The notes below the pieces were generated by a model. The model saw only the letters and a program-made list of their open reading frames with translations. It searched no databases and was not told where the DNA came from. The translations under genes and the position numbers were made by a program. A DNA stretch of 64,000 nt. Origin: CAYJBH01 sp964369965 (GTDB lineage: Bacteria > Bacillota > Clostridia > Oscillospirales > Ruminococcaceae). This document shows, piece by piece, positions 50,282 through 57,977 of the stretch. The first letter of the stretch is position 1. The number at the start of each line of letters is the position of its first letter. Location: contig CAYJGF010000004.1 of the NCBI GenBank assembly GCA_964369965.1, positions 1-64,000 on the forward strand. Reading direction: 5' to 3'.

Positions 50282-52063
50282 CTACCTCATCTTGCTCTCA
50301 ATCTGTGAGCGTATCATTTCGACAAACTCGTTTATCGGCTTGACACCGCCGAACTCCTCACCTCTGGGTGAGCGCACCGCGAGTGTTTTGTCCTCTACCT
50401 CCTTGTCACCCACGACGAGGATGTAGGGGATTTTTTCCAGTTGAGCCTCACGTATTTTATAGCCCATCTTCTCGTTGCGATAGTCGGCGGATACGCGAAT
50501 ACCCTCACTCGAAAGTTGCCTCTCCAGCGCCTCGGCATAGTCGTGGTGGGCGTCGCTTATCGGCACTATTCTCACCTGTTCCGGCATCATCCAGACCGGC
50601 AGTGCACCGGCATATTTCTCCAATAAAAGTGCGAGCGTGCGCTCATAACAGCCGATGGAGGTGCGGTGAATTATATAGGGGTTGTGGGGCGCGGAGTCCT
50701 CCCCTATATACTCCATGCCAAATTTCTTGGCGAGGAGCATGTCTATCTGCAGCGTGATGAGTGTGTCCTCTTTGCCGTGAACATTCTTTATCTGTATGTC
50801 TAGTTTCGGACCGTAGAACGCCGCCTCGTCGATACCCTCAACATAGTCGACGTTTAACTCTTTTAATATTGTCTCCATCGTGCTTTCTGCCGCCTCCCAC
50901 TGTTCGGCGGTGCCCTCATATTTGTCGGTGCGATTCGGATCCCAGCGGCTGAAGCGGTAGCTGCAATCCTCCTCAAGACCTATAATATCCAGCATATAAC
51001 GCGCGAGCTCCAAACAGTCGGAAAACTCCTTTGCGAGCTGGTCGGGGCGGACAATCAAATGCCCCTCACTGATGGTGAACTGGCGCACACGGATAAGCCC
51101 GTGCATCTCGCCGCTATCCTCATTTCGGAAAAGGGTGCTGGTCTCGCCGAGGCGCATGGGTAGGTCGCGATAACTGCGCTTGCGGTTTAAAAATACCTGA
51201 TACTGGAAAGGGCAGGTCATGGGGCGCAGTGCAAGACATGCACTCTCGTCCTTTTCGGCATCGCCGATGACAAACATGCCGTCGCGATAGTGGTCCCAGT
51301 GACCGCTGATTTTATAGACGTCGCTCTTGCCCATCAGCGGTGTTTTGGTGAGCAGGTAACCTCTGCGCTGTTCCTCATCCTCCACAAAGCGTTGCAACAG
51401 TTGAATGACCCGCGCGCCTTTGGGCAGTAGAATTGGTAGACCCTGCCCCACCACATCGGCGGTGGTGAAATACTCCAGTTCGCGACCGATTTTGTTGTGG
51501 TCGCGTTTTTTAGCCTCCTCCACGGCGGCGAGATGGGCTTTGAGTTTTTTCGGATTTTCGAAAGAAACACCGTATATGCGCTGTAGCATCTTATTTTTGC
51601 TGTTGCCGCGCCAATACGCGCCGGTACTGCCGGTGAGCTTCACCGCCCCGACCGTGCCGGTGTGGGAGAGGTGCGGTCCTGCGCACATGTCGCAAAACTC
51701 CCCCTGCTTGTAAAAAGAAATGACCGTGCCATCGGGGAGCTCCGACGCCATTTCGTATTTATACGGCTGATCTTTGAGCAGTTTGAGCGCCTCATTTTTC
51801 GGGTATTCAAACCGTTCAAGACGATGATTTTCCTTGCTGATTTTCACCATCTCCGCCTCAATCTCGGCGAGAGTATCCTCGGTAAAACGAGTCTCGCAAT
51901 CTATATCATAATAAAACCCGTTTGAAATAGCGGGGCCTATGGCGAGCTGAGCGTCGGGATAAAGGCGTTTCACCGCCTGTGCAAGCATGTGGGAACTGGT
52001 GTGCCAAAACGCCTCCCGTCCGGCATCAAACTCCACCTTTTGACCGTTTTCCAGTGTAATCAT
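50282..52063 (-). CDS. thrS: Threonyl-tRNA synthetase, no TGS domain
   Basis: 593 residues. After a remnant of only about 15 residues (MITLENGQKVEF) the protein goes straight into the N2 editing domain (WHTSSHMLAQAVKRLYPDAQ). The class II core contains the zinc and motif 2 region (LRPMTCPFQYQVF, RNEDSGEMHGLIRVRQF) and motif 3, followed by the anticodon domain (WMMPEQVRIVPISDAHHDYA). Usual ThrRS proteins have about 635-645 residues because of an N-terminal TGS domain of about 60. The short form seems natural, not a truncation of the start, as upstream there is no open extension. No T-box was found upstream. Confidence 0.95.
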   Translation of the reverse strand: MITLENGQKVEFDAGREAFWHTSSHMLAQAVKRLYPDAQLAIGPAISNGFYYDIDCETRFTEDTLAEIEAEMVKISKENHRLERFEYPKNEALKLLKDQPYKYEMASELPDGTVISFYKQGEFCDMCAGPHLSHTGTVGAVKLTGSTGAYWRGNSKNKMLQRIYGVSFENPKKLKAHLAAVEEAKKRDHNKIGRELEYFTTADVVGQGLPILLPKGARVIQLLQRFVEDEEQRRGYLLTKTPLMGKSDVYKISGHWDHYRDGMFVIGDAEKDESACLALRPMTCPFQYQVFLNRKRSYRDLPMRLGETSTLFRNEDSGEMHGLIRVRQFTISEGHLIVRPDQLAKEFSDCLELARYMLDIIGLEEDCSYRFSRWDPNRTDKYEGTAEQWEAAESTMETILKELNVDYVEGIDEAAFYGPKLDIQIKNVHGKEDTLITLQIDMLLAKKFGMEYIGEDSAPHNPYIIHRTSIGCYERTLALLLEKYAGALPVWMMPEQVRIVPISDAHHDYAEALERQLSSEGIRVSADYRNEKMGYKIREAQLEKIPYILVVGDKEVEDKTLAVRSPRGEEFGGVKPINEFVEMIRSQIESKMR

Positions 52064-52190
52064 CTGTATTTCCTTAACTTTTATTGTTCTTTGATACTGG
52101 GGGCACCCCCCTTATATATAATATCATAAAAATATATTTATTGCAATAATTGTAACCAAACCGGTTTAAAAATCATCGTGGTATATTTGC

Positions 52191-52219
52191 TTGACTTGTT
52201 GTAAAAATAGTGCAATAAT
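52191..52219 (+). promoter_or_regulatory. Promoter of ygiQ
   Basis: TTGACT (52191-52196), 17-base spacer, AATAAT (52214-52219). Confidence 0.65.
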
Positions 52220-52260
52220 AAATGGGAGTGCTGAAAACCTAATCAAAAAGGATTTAACCC

Positions 52261-53997
52261 ATGACCACCGACAACTTCCTCCCCACCAACTACGACGAGC
52301 TTACGAGACGTGGCACACACTATGTCGACTTTGTTTTTGTGACCGGCGATGCCTATGTCGACCACCCGAGCTTTGGGGTTGCCGTCCTGTCGCGACTTTT
52401 GGAAAGTATGGGGTTCACCGTCGGCATTCTTGCACAGCCGCGCTTTGATAACTGTGAGGATTTTAAACGATTTCGTCGACCGCGATATGCCTTTTTAATC
52501 AACGGCGGCAACATCGACAGCATGGTCGCCCACTACACCGCCGCCAAAAAACGACGCGCGTTCGATGAATATTCCCCCGGCAACAAAGCAGGTCTGCGCC
52601 CCGACAGGGCGGTGAGCGTCTATACAAAACTTGCAAAACAGGCTTTCCCCGATACGCCGGTCATTATCGGCGGTTTGGAGGCGAGCCTGCGACGTTTTGC
52701 ACACTACGACTATTGGAGCAACAGCGTTCTGCCGTCGGTCTTGGAGAGCAGTGGCGCCGACCTATTACTTTTCGGGATGGGGGAGCGCGCAATACGCGAA
52801 CTGGCTAAGCGATTTGCGGCGCGAAAAAACATCACCGACATGCAGACCATACCCGGCAGTTGCTATCTTGCAAAATCCGCCGAGGATCTGCCAATCGGCG
52901 CAAGGCAGATATCCGGCTTTCACAAGGTTGCTACCGACAAAGCGGCATACATGAGGGCGGCTATACTGCAACAGCAAAATAACGACGCGCTCAATGCCGA
53001 GATATTAGTGCAAAAGCAGAAAAACGGTTTTTTGGTGCAAAATCTACCGTCCGAGCCTTTGAGCGCCGACGAGCTGGACGAGATCTATGACCTGCCCTAT
53101 GCGCGCGCCGCCCACCCGTCCTACGATGCCCTCGGCGGTGTCAAATCCATCGAGGAGGTGCAATTTTCCATCATACACAATCGCGGTTGTTTCGGCGGTT
53201 GCAACTTTTGCGCCCTCACCATGCATCAGGGGCGACGAGTGAGCGCGCGCAGTGCCGAAAGTGTCCTGCGTGAGGCACGGCTTATCACCGAAATGCCGAA
53301 TTTCAAGGGGTATATCCATGATGTAGGCGGTCCGAGCGCGAATTTCCGCGTCCCTTCCTGTAAAAAACAACTGACAAAGGGCGTTTGCAAAGATCGGCAG
53401 TGTCTAACCCCTCGCCCCTGCCCTGCGCTTGTTGTCGACCACTCAGGATATGCCGATCTACTTCTCGAAATATCAAAATTGCCGAGGGTGAAAAAGGTGT
53501 TTGTGCGCAGTGGGATACGGTACGACTATTTGCTACTGGACAAAAACCCGAAATTTTTAAATCAACTGATAAATCACCATGTGAGCGGTCAACTTAAGGT
53601 CGCGCCGGAGCACACCGAACCGCGCACCCTGCACTATATGGGCAAGCCGGAAATATCGGTGTTCGACAGATTTCGGGGTGTTTACAGCACCCTCTCCAAA
53701 AAGGCGGGCAAGGAGCAGTATCTCGTGCCCTATCTTATGAGCTCCCACCCCGGTTGCACGTTGCAAAACGCGCGCAGTATGGCGGCATATCTTACAAAAA
53801 ATCGTCTGCACCCCGAGCAGGTGCAGGACTTTTATCCTACGCCCGGCACCATCTCCACGGCAATGTTTTATACCGAACTCGACCCGGAGTCGTTAAAGCC
53901 GATATATGTCGCAAAAAAGCCGAGCGACAAGGCGGCACAGCGCACCCTTTTAAAACCGCACAAACACCCCTTTAATAAAAAAAGGTATAATGGATAG
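52261..53997 (+). CDS. ygiQ: YgiQ family radical SAM protein (UPF0313)
   Basis: 578 residues. An N-terminal B12-binding-like fold (YVDHPSFGVAVLSRLLESMG) is followed by a radical SAM core with the cluster motif in RGCFGGCNFCALTMHQGR (Cys-x3-Cys-x2-Cys), and the family segment KVAPEHTEPRTLHYMGKP. The C-terminal extension contains QVQDFYPTPGTISTAMFYTE. The biochemical role of YgiQ is not known. It is a stand-alone gene, followed by a hairpin at 54010-54044. Confidence 0.93.
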   Translation: MTTDNFLPTNYDELTRRGTHYVDFVFVTGDAYVDHPSFGVAVLSRLLESMGFTVGILAQPRFDNCEDFKRFRRPRYAFLINGGNIDSMVAHYTAAKKRRAFDEYSPGNKAGLRPDRAVSVYTKLAKQAFPDTPVIIGGLEASLRRFAHYDYWSNSVLPSVLESSGADLLLFGMGERAIRELAKRFAARKNITDMQTIPGSCYLAKSAEDLPIGARQISGFHKVATDKAAYMRAAILQQQNNDALNAEILVQKQKNGFLVQNLPSEPLSADELDEIYDLPYARAAHPSYDALGGVKSIEEVQFSIIHNRGCFGGCNFCALTMHQGRRVSARSAESVLREARLITEMPNFKGYIHDVGGPSANFRVPSCKKQLTKGVCKDRQCLTPRPCPALVVDHSGYADLLLEISKLPRVKKVFVRSGIRYDYLLLDKNPKFLNQLINHHVSGQLKVAPEHTEPRTLHYMGKPEISVFDRFRGVYSTLSKKAGKEQYLVPYLMSSHPGCTLQNARSMAAYLTKNRLHPEQVQDFYPTPGTISTAMFYTELDPESLKPIYVAKKPSDKAAQRTLLKPHKHPFNKKRYNG

Positions 53998-54009
53998 ATA
54001 AAACCATAT

Positions 54010-54044
54010 AATAACACTGTATCGACGAATGATACAGTGTTATT
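54010..54044. terminator. Hairpin after ygiQ
   Basis: AATAACACTGTATC (54010-54023) pairs perfectly with GATACAGTGTTATT (54031-54044). The following bases are AATATGG and not a U run, and the ribosome site of the next gene starts six bases later. It may act as terminator or as a 5' stem of the lipoprotein message. Confidence 0.55.
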
Positions 54045-54061
54045 AATATGGAGGATAAAAA

Positions 54062-54607
54062 ATGTTAAGAAAAACCGTTACAATTATAGCGGCGGCAGGA
54101 TTTTTGGCGCTGAGCGTTTCGGCTTGTTCCATGTTGGAGGAGGCGCCGTCCTCATCCATTGCCGTCAACCCGACAACGCAGGATCAATCGATAGCTACCG
54201 ACTCCGCCACCGATAGAGAGGACGCCAACTCAAACTCGGCACAGGATATGACGCAGAATGCGAGCGATGACCCCTCTGCTACAAACACCGATAACAGCGA
54301 CTCGGAATTCGACGGCTATTCCGTCGAGGTAGAAAATCGCACCGGCAGTGATATGTACGGCGTGCAGTACGCCCTGACCGGCTCGGACGAATGGGGCGAA
54401 GAATATGCCAGTGATATGCTCCGTGAGGGTGAATCCGCAACACTTCAGATACCACGTGGTGAGGATGGCGAGCGTTTTGACCTGCGTGGATACGACAACG
54501 AGGAGATGAGCGGCGACGGTTGGATTTTCCCCGACATCGACTTCACAAACGACGGGCGCATAATTCTACGCTATAAGGACGAGGCACCGGACTACGAATA
54601 CGAATAA
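54062..54607 (+). CDS. Small secreted lipoprotein, 181 residues
   Basis: Signal MLRKTVTIIAAAGFLALSVS with lipobox VSAC (Cys22). A disordered Ser/Asp/Asn/Thr-rich tether (about 25-80) is followed by a domain of about 95 residues (YSVEVENRTGSDMYGVQYAL, SGDGWIFPDIDF) with a predicted beta-sandwich. I do not recognise the family. The ribosome site GGAGG precedes the ATG. It is a single-gene unit followed by a strong terminator. Confidence 0.75.
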   Translation: MLRKTVTIIAAAGFLALSVSACSMLEEAPSSSIAVNPTTQDQSIATDSATDREDANSNSAQDMTQNASDDPSATNTDNSDSEFDGYSVEVENRTGSDMYGVQYALTGSDEWGEEYASDMLREGESATLQIPRGEDGERFDLRGYDNEEMSGDGWIFPDIDFTNDGRIILRYKDEAPDYEYE

Positions 54608-54620
54608 ATTTTAAACGAAA

Positions 54621-54655
54621 TAGCCTGCTGAATGTGAACTATTCGGCAGGCTTTA
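54621..54655 (+). terminator. Terminator after small lipoprotein
   Basis: TAGCCTGCTGAAT (54621-54633) pairs with ATTCGGCAGGCTTTA (54641-54655), followed by TGTTAT. The sequence GCCTGCTGAA also forms the closing arm of the hairpin element at 10511. Confidence 0.75.
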
Positions 54656-54675
54656 TGTTATGGGGCAAATTCCAA

Positions 54676-54704
54676 TTGTATTATACTTAAAACTCTGCTA
54701 TAAT
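54676..54704 (+). promoter_or_regulatory. Promoter of LytTR/GHKL pair
   Basis: TTGTAT (54676-54681), 17-base spacer, TATAAT (54699-54704), 26 bases before the start. Confidence 0.65.
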
Positions 54705-54730
54705 ATAATCAAACCCAAGAGTAACTCCAT

Positions 54731-55453
54731 ATGTTTAATATTGCCGTCTGTGACGACAAAAAGTTAATATGCGCCGAGATTGAGAATGTTATCCTCGACT
54801 ATCGTTTAGGCAGTGACGTGAAGATTGAGGTCGACGTTTTCTACAGTGCGTTTGAACTGTTCTCCTGTTTAAAGCAGGGGGGCAGCTTTCAGTTGATTTT
54901 TTTGGATATCGAGATACCGAGCATGAACGGCATAGAGCTTGCCGACAATATCCGCAACTATCTCGAGGATTACCGCACCAAAATTGTCTTTGTCTCCGGC
55001 TCAGAGATGTATTATCGGGAGCTTTTTGATGTTCAACCGCTCCACTTTTTGTTAAAGCCGTTTAAAAAAGAGGATATCATCAAGGATTTAGAGCTTGCAC
55101 TGCACCTTTGCGGTCTCGACAGGGCGGATTTTGAGTATTGTATCGCGCGCGAGTGGTATCGCCTGCCCGTTGCCGAGATAATCCACATCCAGTCGGAGGG
55201 GCGGCGGATGGTGGTGACCACCTCGGACGACTGTGTGAAATATTACGGCACCACCGATGAGGCGTTTGAGCAGGTGAAAAACCACCGTTTTTTGCGGATA
55301 CACCGTGCATTTATCGTCAACTATGAGTTTATCACGCGCATCTCGGCGGACTCACTCACCACCGTTGACGGGCAGGAGTTCTCCATCGGTCGCTCCTATA
55401 AAGAGGGTTTTCACAGGCGTGTCGCGGAGTTTGAAAGGGATAAAATGAGATGA
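54731..55453 (+). CDS. LytTR-family response regulator
   Basis: 240 residues. Receiver domain at 1-120 (NIAVCDDKKLICAEIENVIL, phospho-Asp in LIFLDIEIPSMNG, Lys in FLLKPFKKED); LytTR DNA-binding domain at about 135-235 (AEIIHIQSEGRRMVVTTSDD, HRAFIVNYEFITRI). AgrA/VirR-like. It overlaps the kinase gene by four bases, so the two are translated together. Its targets are unknown; the LytTR repeat pair expected in target promoters was not found nearby. Confidence 0.92.
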   Translation: MFNIAVCDDKKLICAEIENVILDYRLGSDVKIEVDVFYSAFELFSCLKQGGSFQLIFLDIEIPSMNGIELADNIRNYLEDYRTKIVFVSGSEMYYRELFDVQPLHFLLKPFKKEDIIKDLELALHLCGLDRADFEYCIAREWYRLPVAEIIHIQSEGRRMVVTTSDDCVKYYGTTDEAFEQVKNHRFLRIHRAFIVNYEFITRISADSLTTVDGQEFSIGRSYKEGFHRRVAEFERDKMR

Positions 55454-56151
55454 TTATATTTCTTTTATTGCTATGTGCATTGTTGCTTGTCGTTATAATT
55501 ATATTAGCAAAAAAGCACCGTGAATTAAAACGGATCTCAAAGGATAAAGAGGGGCGGTCTATCGGTCAACTCGACACACTTGAAAGGGAATTGCAGGAGG
55601 CACGCCGTGGCAGGCACGACCTTAAAAACCATCTGCTGACCACCATCGAGTTGATTAACCGTGGGGAAGAACAGCAGGCGAGTGAATATCTGCAACAACT
55701 CATAGACGAGAGCGAGCACCGCGTTGTCGGCTGTGGCAACGCGGTCATCGACAGTATAATAAAAGCAAAAACCGAGGAGATGAAAAGGCAGGATATAATC
55801 TTCAAGTTAAGTTCCACCCTCCCGAGGAGGTTGGAGCTTTCGCCCTCACAAATCACCTGTATACTTGCAAATCTACTCGATAACGCAATCACAGCCGCGG
55901 CGAGGTGTGAGTTTAAATATATAGATTTAAAGATGAACTACAGCAAGGGGAATCTTATAATAATGATAAAAAACCCTTTTGTCGGTGAGGTGATAAAAAA
56001 GAATGACCGATTTTTAACCACAAAGGAGGATAAAGACGAGCACGGCATAGGTCTTATGTCGGTGCAAAGGGCGGTTGAGCGCCGTGGCGGTCGGGTGGAG
56101 ATAGAGAGCGAAAACAACATATTCTCTGTGTTTGTGATGGTGCCGGGATAA
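55450..56151 (+). CDS. Minimal GHKL sensor kinase
   Basis: 233 residues. A single N-terminal membrane helix (MIIFLLLLCALLLVVIIILA) is followed by a coiled segment and the AgrC-type kinase: phospho-His in GRHDLKNHL (about residue 57), N-box in ILANLLDNAITAA, G-box in DEHGIGLMSVQRAVERRGG. AgrC-type kinases normally have five to seven membrane helices to sense a peptide; here that sensor is absent, and no agrB/agrD genes are near. Signal input must come through another membrane protein or the cytoplasm. Confidence 0.88.
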   Translation: MIIFLLLLCALLLVVIIILAKKHRELKRISKDKEGRSIGQLDTLERELQEARRGRHDLKNHLLTTIELINRGEEQQASEYLQQLIDESEHRVVGCGNAVIDSIIKAKTEEMKRQDIIFKLSSTLPRRLELSPSQITCILANLLDNAITAAARCEFKYIDLKMNYSKGNLIIMIKNPFVGEVIKKNDRFLTTKEDKDEHGIGLMSVQRAVERRGGRVEIESENNIFSVFVMVPG

Positions 56152-56162
56152 ATTGCGTGGAT

Positions 56163-57425
56163 TTATCCCTCAACTATCAATATCTGCTCCTGCTCTGTTG
56201 ATATTGTTTCGTCGGCGCGAACGTTTTTACAGGTTAAATTTTTCACGTTGCGTGCAAACACCGCCACCGACGGGAGGGTAGCTTTATAGTTATACGCTTC
56301 CGCTCGTTTGTCGTGGTGTGTGGGGATATCGTCTTTTTCATACCCCGATTTAAGTTCGCCGTGCACCTGCATGTATATATTTTCCAAGGTGATGTTATTT
56401 ATGGTATCGCCTGCCTCACAGTCCATGACAATACCGGTTGGCTGTGTCCATGACAACAGCTCCTTGTTTTTATCCCGTCCGTCTGAAATGATGTTGGAGA
56501 AAGTCATGTGTTCCAGCACCGAGGGGGTATTAATTTCGAGTGGGGTGTCAATCCGCTCACGATAGCGGTTTGCGGTGATAAGTATCGGGCGCATGACGTT
56601 TTTCATCACGAGGTTTGAAAAGGTCATGTAGGACACCGAGCTACCCTCCGACGATTGGATTTTCAGTCCACTGCAATCGATATTTTCGAACACACAGTTG
56701 CTGACCGTGACCTGTTCAATAGGCGCACAGCTTAAAAGTCCTATTCTCATGCCTGCCCAACGGCTGGACATGGTGCAGTTGGTGACCACGATATTTTTGC
56801 AAACCCTATCAAAATAAGAGTTTTGCAGGCAGATACAGTCATCGCTACAGTTCAGTTTACAGTTTGAGACAAACACGTTTTGACAGCCGTCGAAGTCGAG
56901 ACCGTCACCGTTCTCGTTCGCACGGCTTTTTATGTCTATGCCGTTCACCCATATGTTGTCGCAACCGATAAAGGCGTTTGTCCAGGAGGCAGGCGCACGC
57001 AGGGTGATGTCACTTATGCGTATATTCTCACACTCGATGTATCGAAACATCATGGGGCGAAAGGAGGAGAACTCCGCTCCACGTCCATCAATGATACCGC
57101 GCCCGCACACGCCGATATTTTTGCAATTTTTCGCGAAAAAAAGGCATTTATCCATATGCGTCTCGTTTCGATACATCTGGACATGCGTATCATCGGGGTA
57201 GGAGGCGCGGTCAGTCTTTGCGACAATCTTGCCCAAAAGTCCGACTTCAAGCACCACGCCGGAGCGAAAATACAGCGTACCGGTTAGGAATTCACCATCG
57301 TCAAACAGCACGGTTCCACCGCCGTTTTCACTGCATTCGTCTATGGTTTTTTGCAATGCGAAAGTGTCGTCGGTCACGCCGTCACCGAGCGCACCGTAAT
57401 TTTTAACATCATAGATTTTCAACAT
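56163..57425 (-). CDS. GH28-like right-handed beta-helix glycosidase
   Basis: 420 residues, no signal peptide. The N-terminus has the common pectinase start (IYDVKNYGALGDGVTDDTFA). The beta-helix shows GH28 landmarks NGDGLDFDG (for NTDG) and SDDCICLQ (for the Asp pair), but the GHG motif is replaced by WAGMRIG and the RIK motif by LKI. It should therefore be a distant member of GH28 (polygalacturonase, rhamnogalacturonase or exo-type), acting on imported pectin oligomers, or a relative with another specificity. It stands alone on the minus strand with a consensus promoter. Confidence 0.82.
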   Translation of the reverse strand: MLKIYDVKNYGALGDGVTDDTFALQKTIDECSENGGGTVLFDDGEFLTGTLYFRSGVVLEVGLLGKIVAKTDRASYPDDTHVQMYRNETHMDKCLFFAKNCKNIGVCGRGIIDGRGAEFSSFRPMMFRYIECENIRISDITLRAPASWTNAFIGCDNIWVNGIDIKSRANENGDGLDFDGCQNVFVSNCKLNCSDDCICLQNSYFDRVCKNIVVTNCTMSSRWAGMRIGLLSCAPIEQVTVSNCVFENIDCSGLKIQSSEGSSVSYMTFSNLVMKNVMRPILITANRYRERIDTPLEINTPSVLEHMTFSNIISDGRDKNKELLSWTQPTGIVMDCEAGDTINNITLENIYMQVHGELKSGYEKDDIPTHHDKRAEAYNYKATLPSVAVFARNVKNLTCKNVRADETISTEQEQILIVEG

Positions 57426-57454
57426 AACCGCTCCTTATATTGTCCTTTTTGTCA

Positions 57455-57483
57455 AGAATACATCACTATAAATTATCTGTCAA
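57455..57483 (-). promoter_or_regulatory. Promoter of GH28-like gene
   Basis: Minus strand TTGACA (57478-57483), 17-base spacer, TATTCT (57455-57460). Confidence 0.7.
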
Positions 57484-57599
57484 GTGATATACTGTGAAAA
57501 ACTGTTTTTTCGATGTGTAGTGGAGGGTCTTGACCGTTGCGAAAATGATTTAGGCTACATCATATCCGCTGATTGTGGGTGCGATGCCCCGAATGATGT

Positions 57600-57734
57600 G
57601 GGGGGCGCGTGTTTGAAAGCCTTCAAACTCGCCGAAAGGGATAAGAGCCCGAGGGGGTGCCTTGGGTTTTTAGGTGAGTTTGGGGGCTCTTATCCCTTTC
57701 GGCGACTGCGAACAGGTTCGCAGACGCGCCCCCC
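57600..57734. repeat. Three-arm hairpin element, copy 3 (cloverleaf-like)
   Basis: Closing stem GGGGGGCGCGT (57600-57610) with ACGCGCCCCCC (57724-57734). Inside are exactly three arms with almost no spacer: GTTTGAA/TTCAAAC (57611-57617, 57622-57628); a perfect 21-bp stem (57630-57650 with 57684-57704, 33-nt loop) beginning CGCCGAAAGGG; and CTGCGAAC/GTTCGCAG (57706-57713, 57716-57723). It shares closing stem and third arm with the one-arm element at 27581-27616. An open frame of 97 codons across it is not credible as a gene. Confidence 0.8.
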
Positions 57735-57787
57735 CTGCCTACAGCCGGGCACCAACCCGACCGCAATGCACGGGTAAACAAAATTTC

Positions 57788-57808
57788 GGGCGGATATGGA
57801 ATCCGCCC
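57788..57808. repeat. REP-like hairpin
   Basis: GGGCGGAT (57788-57795) pairs with ATCCGCCC (57801-57808) and is followed by CTACAA. It is similar in build to the hairpins flanking element B (12069, 12257). The rest of 57426-57977 holds, besides the promoters, nothing recognised. Confidence 0.55.
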
Positions 57809-57854
57809 CTACAATTTCACCGCAACACAAAATAATAATATTTCACCAAAAACC

Positions 57855-57884
57855 TTGCTTATTCCTGCTAATATATGGTATAAT
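57855..57884 (+). promoter_or_regulatory. Promoter of large surface protein
   Basis: TTGCTT (57855-57860), 18-base spacer, TATAAT (57879-57884). Confidence 0.6.
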
Positions 57885-57977
57885 CAAAGGGATTATAGAC
57901 GGGGCGCATTATAAAATATTGCAAAAAAGGGCAAATAATCCTATAGAATGAGGATATAAAAACGTTGAAGAGAGATT

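Noticed and set aside
52064..52190. Possible T-box leader of thrS
   Set aside because: No specifier stem or TGGNACCGCG-type antiterminator sequence is visible in the 120-200 bases upstream on the minus strand; only a GGGGG/CCCCC hairpin without U run.
57484..57777. 97-residue open frame upstream of the surface protein
   Set aside because: It runs through the three-arm hairpin element, has no ribosome site, and its composition reflects the palindromes.
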